NCBI GenBank assembly: GCA_030581615.1 | Contig: JAKTTT010000031.1 | Location: 62,001-126,000, forward strand | Length of the DNA stretch: 64,000 nt | From: Alloascoidea africana | Lineage: Eukaryota > Ascomycota > Alloascoideomycetes > Alloascoideales > Alloascoideaceae | Direction of reading: 5' to 3' | Part shown: positions 22,176 through 35,258 of the stretch, piece by piece | How positions within the stretch are numbered: the stretch's first letter is position 1 | How the letters are laid out: each line of letters starts with the position of its first letter | Position numbers and translations under genes: made by a program | Notes under the pieces: generated by a model | What the model saw: only the letters and a program-made list of their open reading frames with translations | What the model was told of the DNA's origin: nothing | Databases searched by the model: none

Positions 22176-22784
22176 GTCATCATCATCGTCATCATCGTCA
22201 TCATCTTCTTCTTCAAGTGAACTATCGCTTGTGTCCCTCCAAAACAAGTCGGGGCTATAAAAATAAGGCTCATTATCATTAGAAGCTTGTAAGGGAAATG
22301 TTCCGAAATTATCGAGAGCATCAAACGGAAATGTTCGCAAATTATCGATAGCTTGAAGCACATTCAACCCCAATTCTGTAAACGATATTCCAGAACGTCT
22401 GTTGTCAGAACCTATGTTGTTATAATCTGCTGTTCCACTAGAATCTGTTCCGCTAGAGTCTGATAAATCACTAGAATCTGTTCCACTAGAATCTGATAAA
22501 TCACTAGAATCTGTTCCACTAGAATCTGTTCCACTAGAATCTGTTCCACTAGAATCTGTTCCACTAGAATCTGTTCCACTAGAATCTGTTCCACTAGAGT
22601 CTGATAAATCACTAGAATCTGATAAATCACTAGAATCTGATAAATCGCTAGAATCAGAGTTAAGCGAAGAGAGCGATCCTATACTGTCGTCACTCGAGTC
22701 TTCTGAGGAATCCTCCTGTGCCACCTCGGCACCATTTTGCTGTCGAGCGCTAGCGTTGTTTGGCATTCTCCCGATTCCAGACAC
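20505..22784 (-). CDS. WD40 protein, DCAF11/WDR23 type
   Basis: 759 residues. The C-terminal 450 form WD40 repeats of the DCAF11/WDR23 family, substrate receptors of CUL4-DDB1 ubiquitin ligases in animals and plants. Visible blocks are VLATGFSITGKYLYASE, ILSVKFSPDDKKLLIGG, GPVNGAAFADDSGNIVYSAS, DCLVKVWDLRLPP, GHTEGIVSVDSRMDGKYLIT, KDQSLKMWDTRKM and RQFIYTGSGDNEVLLFDMYG. The N-terminal half is extraordinary. It has a Ser-Asp/Gly-Thr-Asp repeat region (DNA 22432-22655) and then 41 consecutive aspartates (DNA 22083-22205). Neither is needed for the fold and both are likely expandable. The role as a ligase receptor here is inference. Confidence 0.8.
22083..22205. repeat. ATC/GAT trinucleotide microsatellite (41 Asp codons)
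   Basis: An uninterrupted run of 41 ATC or GTC triplets on the plus strand, read on the minus strand as 41 aspartate codons in the DCAF11-like gene. The left two thirds is pure ATC; a few GTC interruptions occur at the right end. Such pure stretches are prone to length change by slippage. Confidence 0.97.
22432..22655. repeat. Mosaic 15-bp / 18-bp coding minisatellite
   Basis: Two interspersed units: 15 bp (TAGAATCTGTTCCAC), read as Ser-Gly-Thr-Asp-Ser, and 18 bp (TAGAATCTGATAAATCAC), read as Ser-Asp-Leu-Ser-Asp-Ser. The 15-bp type forms a pure block of six or seven copies at about 22505-22600; the 18-bp type forms a block at about 22600-22650 and two scattered copies. Both keep the frame. 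Confidence 0.93.
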
Positions 22785-25747
<2,963 letters not shown>

Positions 25748-26490
25748 ACTGATCCATTTTGCTAAATGTTCATTCTTGTCCTTTTTTTTTTGGCTCTTTG
25801 CTATTTCTATTATTTGTGAACCTGGTTACATATATATATACTGAGGTTTGTATTTTATCCGCAGTTTTTCGAGTTTGATTTATTGAATACAAGTTTAATA
25901 AGTGTTGTTGGTTAATCAGAAAATGGCGGAGAAGCCTTTTCGGATTATGAGAAAAGTAGTAGTAAGAGCAATTCAAAACTGGCAGGATGTTTTTGTGGTT
26001 GTTTCTAAGTAGGAATCTATTTAAGTTGTTCAAAAACTGGGGTTTGATTCAGAATCTACACTCCTCCATCTTTCTTCATGTAAAAGCCTCCTTCTACGTC
26101 AAAATGACCCGCATAACAATTCAATGATTACTTTTGGTTGCTTTTTCCGTGTGGAAAACAACCTCCAGCTTTTTAGCCACACTTTTGGTGTCAGCCAAAG
26201 AAAGTATGGTGATCACCTTAGTTTGGTGTATTTGTTAGGAATAGGTGGTTGTTTCTGGAAACCATGACTCGAAAGAGAAAATAGAACAGTGGGGCATTGA
26301 ATCGAATCATTTCGCGATTGGTTAAATCGAGTTGATTCAAAAAAGCTTAAGGATAAAGGTGTTCATTAGCATCGTTCTCCCCCTGTGATTATCTCCTAGA
26401 GTTCTTGTGGCAATCGTTTGGTCACGTAGTCCAAAGAGTGCATCTTTTTCTTTTTGGTTTCTCACATTCTAATTCTAGCATACACATACC
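25748..26490. other. DBP2 3' region and upstream of the HTH gene
   Basis: 743 bp. The DBP2 3' UTR lies at the left. CAGTGGGGCATTGAATCG begins near 26289 and looks like the terminal repeat of impala-type Tc1 elements (CAGTGGGG start), about 200 bp before the transposase-like gene. No matching right end was found. No other gene is visible. Confidence 0.4.
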
Positions 26491-26955
26491 ATGAGAGCAC
26501 TATCGACATCTGTGAAAAACCGGATTATTTATCTTCTTGAACAGGGATTGAGCACAAGGGAAGTGGCCTCACAAACAGGCGTATCCCAATCAAGCGTTTC
26601 TAGAATCTCGGGAAGCGCAAACAGTGGCATCAAGAAGCCAAAAAGGGGCAGACCCCCAAAACTGTCTGAAAGCGATATCAAATATGGAGCAAGACTTTTG
26701 CTCACGGGGAAAGCACAAAATGCAGAACAGGTGAAAAGAGTTCTTAAAACTATGACAAGTAACGATTTTTCAACAGATACGCTTAGACGAGGACTTAAAC
26801 GCTATGGCCTAGTAGCCGTATCCTTACCCCCGCAAAAGAAGCCAACTGTTAAGAAAAAGAAAGTGACCAAGAAAACATGGACTACGCAGAAAAAGGGAAA
26901 GGGAAAGGGAAAGGGACGAGCTGTTCAAAAAAAACAAAGTAGCTGGATTCTATGA
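26491..26955 (+). CDS. Tc1/mariner transposase-like bipartite HTH protein lacking the DDE domain
   Basis: 154 residues. Residues 5-45 form a homeodomain-like helix-turn-helix (SVKNRIIYLLEQGLSTREVASQTGVSQSSVSRI). A GRP-type minor-groove hook (KRGRPPKLSESD) and a second helical domain follow (about 60-105, ending STDTLRRGLKRYGLV). This order (HTH, GRPR-like hook, HTH, then a Lys-rich KKPTVKKKK) is that of the paired-like DNA-binding region of Tc1 transposases. The catalytic DDE domain is absent: the frame ends in a Lys/Gly tract and neither strand downstream shows the expected D/E motifs. It may be a truncated element or a domesticated DNA-binding protein. The frame is clean over its whole length. 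Confidence 0.6.
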   Translation: MRALSTSVKNRIIYLLEQGLSTREVASQTGVSQSSVSRISGSANSGIKKPKRGRPPKLSESDIKYGARLLLTGKAQNAEQVKRVLKTMTSNDFSTDTLRRGLKRYGLVAVSLPPQKKPTVKKKKVTKKTWTTQKKGKGKGKGRAVQKKQSSWIL

Positions 26956-27855
26956 GAAATGGACTCGAGAAATTACAATATGAATGTTCAATGGGTAGGA
27001 GAACTGAACGAAATGGGTTTAAGAATGATGATTGATTTCCACATAAACAGTTTGGAGTATCAATCGCTGCTTTAACTAGTGAGCAAACATAGGGCAAAGC
27101 AAATTGAAGTATTTTATTTGGGATACCTATGGCACACTCCATCAGCGGTTTAGTCACTGAACTCCTAAATGAGGATATATAGAAAGTGTGAAATGAAGGC
27201 AATGGTTTTCAATTTTTTTTTACTTGGGAAAAATTGTTTTGATTAAATTAACTCTATGTCAACCTGTAAACTTGCTAAAAACAAAACATACTGTGATTCT
27301 CGTTCTGCTGTTCAATAGAATACATGGAATCAATAGCTCTTGAACAGCAGAATGTGAGAAGGTCAGATGAATTTTGGTCCAATGTGTTTGAAAGAAGCAA
27401 AAACGAAAGTGTGATTGATGGTTGTTTAGATGATGGGCAGGAATGGCAATCTTTGACTCTGTTCTCCACCTTGGAAAAGGAGAAGTTTGTCAATGCTTCA
27501 ACCAAGTTTGTGATATCTGCTTTAGATATTGAGAGAGTATTTGCCGAGCTTTGATTCAAGATGGTGTTAAAGAGAGCCAATTGAGTCATCGGCCAAAAGG
27601 AAAACAAATAGAAAATGAAATGCTTCAGGAGGAGAACGATCAGAATCACCCCAAAAAACAGATTGGGTCCAAAACTTGTCATCGATAGCTGAGCATAATC
27701 CTTTCAACCTTCAATCTTTAAACTGCAATCCCAAATGCTTGGCTCCAAATTTTGGATCTATGTGTCAACATTCATCCTGCCTTCAACTCTGCGATGAGGC
27801 TCACTGTCCCAAAGCCCATTACTTGAACGAACAGATGAAAGTCATTGTAGGTGTC

Positions 27856-28059
27856 TCAGTTTTCAGTCATTCCCTCTCTAGCCCTCTTAAACACTTGAGT
27901 TTTTTCTATTCTATCACGATCTATTTGTCTTTGTCTTTTCTGGGCAATTGTTTTCATCTGTTGAGGGTACAGTTTTTCAAGATGCCTAGTTTGATAGGCT
28001 AGGAAATCTTCTTTGTTTGGAAACAGTCTTGACACCTCGGCGCTTGGATTCTCTTCCAA
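27856..28059 (-). CDS. Possible 3' exon of an unrecognised small gene
   Basis: This frame ends in a charged, protein-like sequence (RLFPNKEDFLAYQTRHLEKLYPQ, then QKRQRQIDRDRIEK) with codon choice unlike the flanking AT-rich DNA. It has no ATG of its own in frame; just upstream, near 28085-28095, is a TAACTAG that could be a branch plus acceptor. A first exon was not found. I do not recognise the family. It may be a remnant. Confidence 0.25.
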   Translation of the reverse strand: MEENPSAEVSRLFPNKEDFLAYQTRHLEKLYPQQMKTIAQKRQRQIDRDRIEKTQVFKRAREGMTEN

Positions 28060-28664
28060 TTTTTTCGGTAGAAAACCGCTTACTAGTTATACCGGTAAGA
28101 ACATTTTTCACTTATTTAGTGCTTCCCGCTCTCCCAGGAGCAGCTATTTTCTTCCCATAGTTGAGGTTAAATCTTTCCGACGGTCAAACACAACTGGGAT
28201 GTGAATGGCACGGAGAACCGTTTAAAGAGAAAAAGATTATCATTCATAAAATTGTATCTGAATGGAAAAAATGCCCACAAGCCGTTAACGGATACAATTT
28301 TTTAAGAAAGTTAGGACTACAGGTTCAAAGGTTCAGCACTTGTGGCCGAACAGACCAACAGCCGGTCACCAACTTTGTGTCTATCAAAATCCATTATTGA
28401 ATCATAGAATTATACCTATAGGTTATCAGTACACTGACTTTTATTTGTTTAAATTAACCGCACTGGGAATGCCTTCAATTAAACAGAGGTCCTGGCTTAT
28501 AACACAGAAAACTAAAATATCTATTCTGTGGCCTCTAAATTTGAATGACCTCGCTTCACGAACAAGTCCAGGGGAGAGCCCCAGCGTTCAAGCGGTGAAC
28601 AGAGAAAAGAATTCATTTCTCATAACAGAAAATTGATATTAGAATCATAAAAAAGAAAACCAGC

Positions 28665-28818
28665 CCACTTTCAACGGCTTTTAAAGTAGTGTTTGAAAGT
28701 GGTTTTATTAAAGAAATAATATTCAGTTTTGTGTGTTCATCTGAAAAAGAGAAATGGAGTCTCTTGTATTTCCAGATGGTCACATATCAAACAATGGGGT
28801 TGAAAAACCACTTTCAAA
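28665..28818. repeat. Three-copy CCACTTTCAA inverted-repeat cluster
   Basis: CCACTTTCAA at 28665-28674, its inverse complement TTGAAAGTGG at 28695-28704, and a third copy at 28807-28816. The second and third extend to a perfect 15-bp inverted pair (28694-28708 and 28804-28818) around a 95-bp spacer. Two alternative hairpins are possible. No coding context. Confidence 0.7.
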
Positions 28819-29823
28819 ATAACCATCAAATAAAGAGGAGTTTCGTTTTTTTGGCGTTTGGCGATGGGTCTGTTGCCCTATAAAACCAGCACTCTTCCTC
28901 TATATACAAAATATAGATTGTCAATGCTGCTTATCTAGTCTAGCCCTGTTATAAAATAACACAAGATACCCGTATTCTACAGCCAGAATTCAAAGCTAAG
29001 CATTGACTCGTCGTGTGTGTATTTTCTAAGATTGTAACATCCATAACATATACAACATACAACATACACCAGAAGTTACCCTACCCTCTAGTGGTTGCCA
29101 AGGTGATGTGTATAGTAAACACTTTTTTTTCTACTTCTTGCCCTCACATTTCTCTCTCACAAGTAATAACGTTGCAAAGCTACATTTGCTGACATTGGCA
29201 GTGGCAATCTGAAATTGAACCGGATCGTACGTTTTGCTATAGTCACACGGATTACCCCGAATCCTACAAAAGTTTCTACACGACAACAGAGCTGTTCTGA
29301 GACACTGTGTAAATAGCAACAAACCCACAGCAATAGCACACTTTTATTGCCTTTGCACAATTTGTAAGAACATTCATGAGCGTTGATGTGCTTTGACCCT
29401 CGATTTGACACTGGGAGTTTGATTTTTCTTGATTTCAAAGTGGAAGAAAACTAATTTTGTCGAATGTGCTTTGCACTGTAAAGCAGAGAGTAGTTGACGA
29501 TTTTACGTTTTTTGTTTCTGTGGTGATTGTATCTGTTGCTACCAATACAGGGCAAAAGCAGCCCCAGAACAAGACAAGCAGACTCAACTCTCCCCTTTGT
29601 TTTCGTTTGCTTCTTTTAGGCCACTCTTATTCTTTTTTCCTCTAAAAGAAAAAAAAAAACCAACAAATCCATCTGAACACTAGAGAAGCATCAACAAGGA
29701 CGTCAACATTGCTTCTGTAATATTCAAGTCTATACCACAACTGTACAATATCAGATTTTTTTGTTTTTTCTTGTCTATTTCTTTTACATCTCTGATACCC
29801 TTACATGTTCAAAGTTTGTCATC

Positions 29824-32488
29824 ATGAAACGATCAGCGTCCGATAAAATACTCCCAGGACAACCACCGCGGCCGCAATATCCGCAGCAGCAGCAGCAGCA
29901 GCCGCAAGTACACTCGACAAGAGGGCAAAATGGGAGTCAATCTTTGAATGCGCAGAAACAGGTATGTGAACTATTCAATCAAAACAAGCAAGAAACAGGA
30001 GAGAGGAAAGAAATGAGAAATCATGAATCTAACCGAAATAATATCATTTTGCTGTTTCCAGTTAGAGAACGTGTACGATGACCCAAATGAATTTGTCAAC
30101 TCAATTATATCAAATCTCTCTTTACCAGAACAACCTGTTCAAGCCGCGATTGACTATGCGAACGACAAGAATCCAGAGTCCGAAGTCCAGGCATATGCAA
30201 AACTAGCAGGTGAGATTTCTCCTTTTTTTTTTTTACGTTTTACTACGTTTTACTACGAATTGCTGTTAACTTGTTAGAGTTACTGACTGATGATTAGGCT
30301 CTATGTGGACCTATTACGTGAAATCATTAAAGGTTGTCATTGGAAGGTCATCGGAGCCTCTCCAACCTAACGAATCTCGCAATGAAGTGGATATTGACCT
30401 GGGGCCGACCAAAGTGGTGAGCAGGAAGCATGCAGTGATTCGGTACAACCTAGAGAAACGGTATTGGGAGTTAGAAATTGTAGGACGCAACGGCGTTAAA
30501 ATCGACAAGACAGCTTTCAAGAGCAGTATAGTACCATTGAGAAGTGGGAATGTGATCGACATTGGTGGAATCCAGATGATGTTTGTTCTCCCCGATGCGT
30601 TCCCCGTTGTAGCACCAGGGATAGTGAAGATGGTGGAAAGTAGACCGAATCACACATTTCAAAGACCAAACAGTTTGGTTCAGCAGAATCCCGTTTCCAG
30701 TACAAATGTAACGATAGAAAAGCCAAAGATTCAACAAGAACGGCAGACAACAGTGGGGGTTGAATCAACATTTTCATCCAATGGCGGCACCGAGCAGAAT
30801 GGAAATGGGAATCGAAATGGAAGCAGCAAAGGCGGTGTGGGATTATATCCCAGAGGGGTTGCAATGATATCAAGACCTCAGGTGCGAGGTTTAGGTAACA
30901 ATGCAAATGGGGTTTTGAATCAGGATTTAAGCTCAGATGAGTCTCGGGATATCAAGCCTCCTTATAGCTATGCCACAATGATAACACAGGCAATTCTATC
31001 AACAGATGAAGGAATGCTTTCACTGGCGGACATTTACAAGTTCATATCTACAAACTATTCTTTTTACAGACACTCTAAATCTGGATGGCAGAATTCAATA
31101 CGGCATAATTTATCGTTAAACAGGGCATTTGAGAAGGTTCCTCGCAAGGCCAATGAGCCGGGGAAAGGGATGAAATGGAGGATATCGGAAAAGTATAAAG
31201 AAGAGTTTTTGAAGAAGGACACTGATGGACAATTGAAGACGAAACGAAGTACTTCCGTGACGAGGCAGCTACAGTTACATTTACAACAGCACAGTGAGTT
31301 GCCTAGTGGATCAAGAACGAAGAATATGGGTGATAAGGAACCTCCACAAAAAAGATTACAGACATCGAGCTTACGAAATCAAGTGGCAGGGAATGGAGCG
31401 AATCTACCGCCTCCGTTACCGCCAGCATCAATGACAATGACAATGACAATGACACTTGACAACAACAATAATAGTAATAATAACAGTACGAATGGGAATG
31501 GAGATAGGAACAACAACGGTGTGTTTCTGGCGACAGGGCCAAGAGGGGATGCTCAACCAGCTATAACGACGACGGGACCAAGTGCCAGTACAAGTACGAA
31601 TGCCATGGCTACAGGGCAACAACAACAACAACAACAACAACAACAGCAGCAGCAGCAGCAGCAAGGGTTTATAACGCCGAACAAGACGTCTTCTTCTATA
31701 GTGTATCAAGATATGGCGTATTCTGACCAGTATGGGCTTAACAATGCAGCAACAGCGCTGAACTTTGTGACGCCATCTCCAACCAAGAGAATAACCGTGT
31801 CGCAGTTGGAGGCATATACGCCGGAGAGAGGCAAGAGTCTGGGGCAAAGTACGAATGCGAACGATGATGGTAAGATACTGGATCCGAATTTCCAGACTCC
31901 GACAGCAGAGGTATTGGCCAGCTTGAAAACTGCGGGAGGAAGAGGAGCCGGCGGAGGAGTTACGGGAACTGGTTCAGGTTCAGGTTCTGGTGCTGGTGCT
32001 GGTGCTGGAGGAGATGATTCATTTTTCAAATCCACACAGCAGACGCTAAGCGACTCTTCTCAACAGGGACCAGCCAGCCAGCAGAGAGGAGGATTGCCAG
32101 GACCCAATTCAGCACAGGTTTCGAGCCAGCTACCGAGCTCGTTCATGCCGGTGTCATCGCCTGCGTTCTGGAGGTTTGTGCAATTTTCATCGACGCCGGC
32201 ACGGCACAATGATCTGTCGCCTACCAAGTTTTCGAGTCCACCGATAACGGGGAAGAAGAAGCGACGCAAACGGAAGAAAGAGGACGATGGCGACGAGCAG
32301 GACGACCAACAGGACGACGGACAGGACGACCAGCAGGACGACGATGATGATGACGACGACGACGACGACGACGATGAGCAGGCACTCGGGGACCTCAAGG
32401 ACGTGGACCTCGCAAGGTGAGTAGAGCGTGCAGTTTCGTGGAGTCCGTCTCACTAACCGCCGGCAGAGGCTTCAAGCACGTGTCCTAG
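29824..32488 (+). CDS. FKH2: Forkhead transcription factor with FHA domain (FKH1/FKH2 type)
   Basis: A cell-cycle regulator of G2/M genes, 808 residues from four exons: 29824-29961, 30062-30209, 30298-32416 and 32467-32488. Exon 1 is Gln/Pro-rich. Exon 3 opens GSMWTYYVKSLKVVIGRSSE, the FHA domain (about 105-185) with KVVSRKHAVIRYN and GRNGVKIDK as phosphopeptide-binding loops. The forkhead domain spans about 313-402 (IKPPYSYATMITQAI, GWQNSIRHNLSLNRAFEKVPR). The C-terminal half is low complexity: Gln, Asn-Ser, Gly-Ala and an Asp run. The last exon, 22 nt, encodes only RGFKHVS. FKH2 is favoured over FKH1 by the long C-terminus; this is tentative. Confidence 0.9.
32417..32466 (+). other. FKH last intron, 50 nt, before a 22-nt terminal exon
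   Basis: Donor GTGAGT, branch CACTAACC and acceptor CGGCAG lie within only 50 nt. Retention gives an in-frame TGA at the first intron codon, so both forms are almost the same length and differ only in RGFKHVS at the end. Confidence 0.72.
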
Positions 32489-33024
32489 AAACGGGCTACC
32501 CAAGGCCGGGTAGCCCCCGGTAGCCCCAGGCAGCACCGGGCAGCACCGGGTAACCCTGGGGGACAGACCCGGGCAGGGCAGCCCCGGGCAGGGTAACGAG
32601 CAGCCCGCACTGCTGGGAGCAGCAGCGCGGTTACCCGGCGGCGGCGGTGTGTGCTTTTTTTCTCGCCCAGGCAGCGGCGCTCCGGGCCCAAACACCAAGA
32701 ATACCGAAAAGCACGGCTGGGAGCAGAAGAGAGTCTGGTTTGGCGCCTCAGGTTTCCCGGATATCGCGAGCCTGTTTTGCTGCTAGTTGTTCTTTTTTTT
32801 CTTCCCTTGCGAGGGGCTCTGTGTGCGTGTACTGGATCCTGTGAGTTTTCAGAGTGTGGCCAGGGGACAAACAAACAGACTAAAGACTAACCACCCAAAG
32901 CTTGCTGTAGAAGGACATCCGCTAAGAATCAGTAACATAACAAGACATCCACAAATACCAAAATAAACATCATTCTGTAACCAGCCTTCCATCTCCCGTC
33001 TGTCGTCCGCTCTCTGTTTCCGCG
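32489..33024. promoter_or_regulatory. GC-rich FKH/HAA1 intergenic region with TTACCCGG motifs
   Basis: 536 bp. From about 32500 to 32645 the sequence is very GC-rich and built of variants of CCGGGTAGCC / CCGGGCAGCA. Within it CGGGTAA (32547-32553) and TTACCCG (32631-32637) are two opposed matches to the Reb1 core. The right part is the HAA1 leader. No gene is present. Confidence 0.55.
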
Positions 33025-35258
33025 ATGGTCGTTTACGATGGCGTCAAGTACGCTTGCGAGGTAAGTTTTTGGTCAGATCAGCCAGTTTCGGGCTCCCCGT
33101 TTCGGGCTCCCCGTTTCGAACATCACACCGCTGACCGGCATTCTTCTAGCGCTGTATTCGAGGCCACCGAGTGACCTCCTGTAACCATGTCGACCAGCCT
33201 CTGTTTGCCATCAAGCCCAAGGGCCGGCCGCCGTCGCAGTGCCCGTCCTGCCGCGAGGCGAAAAAGAACAAAATGCCCTATCCGACCCCCGACTGTACCT
33301 GCTCCAAAAAGGCAAAGTCCAGCTCTGCGGTGCCTGTGTGTATTCCTCCCCAGGCCGCTGCCACGGTCGCCAGCAATCAGCCTGGTGCCGGCGGTGTTGC
33401 TGCTGGTGCTGCTGCTGGTGGTGCTGGTTCTTCTACCGTGGCCAGCGATGCTGCTCCTTCGAGTGCGAGTGCGAGTGCGAATGCCACCGCCAACGGCAGC
33501 GGCAACGGCAATGCCTCAAACACCACCACCACCGCCGCCCCAGCTGGCCCCAGGAGAACCTCACGGTCCGCCAGTGCCAGGCGAAACACCATGTCGTCCG
33601 GCCACAATGGGAGCTCCTCGCGCCAGCTGGGGCGGTCTGCGTCCATCTCGTCCCGGAACCCGTCTCCGCCAGAGGTGCTCCCGAAGTCCTACTCATCGGC
33701 AGACCTCGTCCGGCTGAACCACCACAGCCAGGCCCAGGGCAGAGTCCACAAGCCAGACCCCACGCCGGCTCACGGCCACTCGTCCACGGGGGCTGCCCAT
33801 CTCCCGAAGAACAACCATCACCATTCCACAAGTGCCCTGCGAGCCCTGCTTGGCGAGAGCGAACGCAACAACCAGATCCTGTCCAGCTATCTCGAGGCCA
33901 GCCAGAGCGGTACTTTCCTCCCGATCGGCGTCGTGCCCAATTGCAATAGCAGTAGCAATAGCAATAGCAATAGCAATAGCTACGGCTACGGCTACGGCTA
34001 CGGCTACCATAATGGCTGCCATAATGGCTCCTCCATGTCTGGCCCTGGATCGGCATCTGGGTCCGGCCCGCCAACCCCCCACTCAATCATCGACTCGGCC
34101 ATAAACAGAGACTCGTCCTCGAACATTGTGACGAGACCGCCGCCAAGCGAGTGCTCCACAAATGGCTCTATAGCTTCTCCGAGCTCGAACTATGACGACT
34201 TTTCAGACCTCAACAGCATCGCATCCGGCTCCAACAATCTCGATGCAGTATGGCTTCCATTACAGGAGGTCCCTTCCACCCAGAACCAGGTTCGGCCCGT
34301 GGGTATGGAACCGCTGAACTCGTTCAACTTACGGCCCGTAACCCCAAACACAAGCACAAGAGCAGGCGAAGTGGTGGTGAATTTTGATGAGTATCCGTTT
34401 GCACTACCATTGCAGAAAGAGACCAGTGACCTGATAGGCTATAACAACAAGAGACAAAATCCTGCTGCTACTGGTGCTACTGCTGCGGGTGGTGCCGGAC
34501 TGCTTGACTCGTTTTCCGATGATAGCAATTTCGAAAGTGCAAAATCCGAGTTGGATTATTCTTCTACTGGCCCAACATCTACTAACTATGGGGCTGGTGT
34601 TGATGCAGGCATTGGTGTAGAAAATGACAGAGGCCAAGGCTCGGCTCCAACAGCAGCAGCAGCTGCTGCTGCTGAACCAGGACGAGATCTTGAAAGCATG
34701 TTCCCGCTGTTTCCTCTTTTTGGAAATGGTTTTACATCAGAAACTGGTTGGGGCGAATCGGCTGATAATACCAATAACAAGTATCCTGATAGTTACTCAT
34801 CTCAATTTCTCCAACTTCAACAAAAGCAACGTGCTCAGAAACTACAAAAGTTACAACAACAACAACAACAGGTTACTCGTCATTCAGAAAATGACGACCC
34901 CCAGATGGATTTTGGTAATCTCGATACAGAATTCGATTTTCTTAGTCCTATTGAACCGGTAACAACAATGAAGTTTACAGGGTTTGACCAACAAGACCGT
35001 CCCAGCTCGGTCCAGCAGCAACAGCCTATTGTTGCAAAAGGTTCTGATTTCGATCCGGATATAAATTTGGATTTGGACCTTGACTTTGGAATGGATCTGG
35101 ATCTCGGTAAGACAGATATGGGTGTTGGTGTTGGTGTTGGTGTTGGTTCTGGTGATGAATTTTCAAACGAACACCACCACCTGGAACGGCGGCAACCGGA
35201 ACGGAAACAACAACACAAGTATGAAGGAGAGGTTGCGTTATATCTTGGTGATGGGTAA
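33025..35258 (+). CDS. HAA1: Copper-fist transcription factor, HAA1 type
   Basis: A zinc/copper-fist regulator of 714 residues. Exon 1 (33025-33060) encodes only MVVYDGVKYACE; exon 2 (33150-35258) continues RCIRGHRVTSCNHVDQPL, IKPKGRP, CPSC and CTC. Splicing rebuilds the copper-fist domain with its CX2C, GRP hook and cysteine pattern. RCIRGHRVTXCNHXDQPL and IKPKGRP match S. cerevisiae Haa1 (weak-acid response) better than Ace1/Cup2, and the length (about 694 in Haa1) agrees. The rest is Ser/Asn/Gly-rich, with Gly-Tyr and Gln runs and an acidic patch near the C-terminus typical of activation domains. Codon GC falls sharply inside the gene near 34250. HAA1 rather than CUP2 is inference. Confidence 0.85.
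33061..33149 (+). other. HAA1-like intron within the copper-fist
   Basis: An 89-nt intron with donor GTAAGT, branch CGCTGACC and acceptor TTCTAG. It separates the first 12 residues from the rest of the DNA-binding domain and contains a direct TTTCGGGCTCCCCG repeat. Confidence 0.9.

Larger units (their letters stand above)
26956..29823. other. 2.9 kb gene-poor stretch between HTH gene and FKH
   Basis: No convincing gene except the fragment at 27856-28059. A perfect 13-bp inverted repeat (27303-27315 and 27340-27352, TTCTGCTGTTCAA) forms a hairpin with a 24-nt loop. Another group of repeats is CCACTTTCAA at 28665-28674 with inverted copies at 28695-28704, and again at 28807-28816. The short frame 27324-27554 looks protein-like but was not recognised. 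The right part (28900-29800) is the long upstream region of the FKH gene. Confidence 0.4.

Noticed and set aside
26287-26310. Left terminal repeat of a complete Tc1 element
   Set aside because: The impala-like CAGTGGGG start is suggestive, but no inverted partner was found downstream to 29800, so no element ends are claimed.
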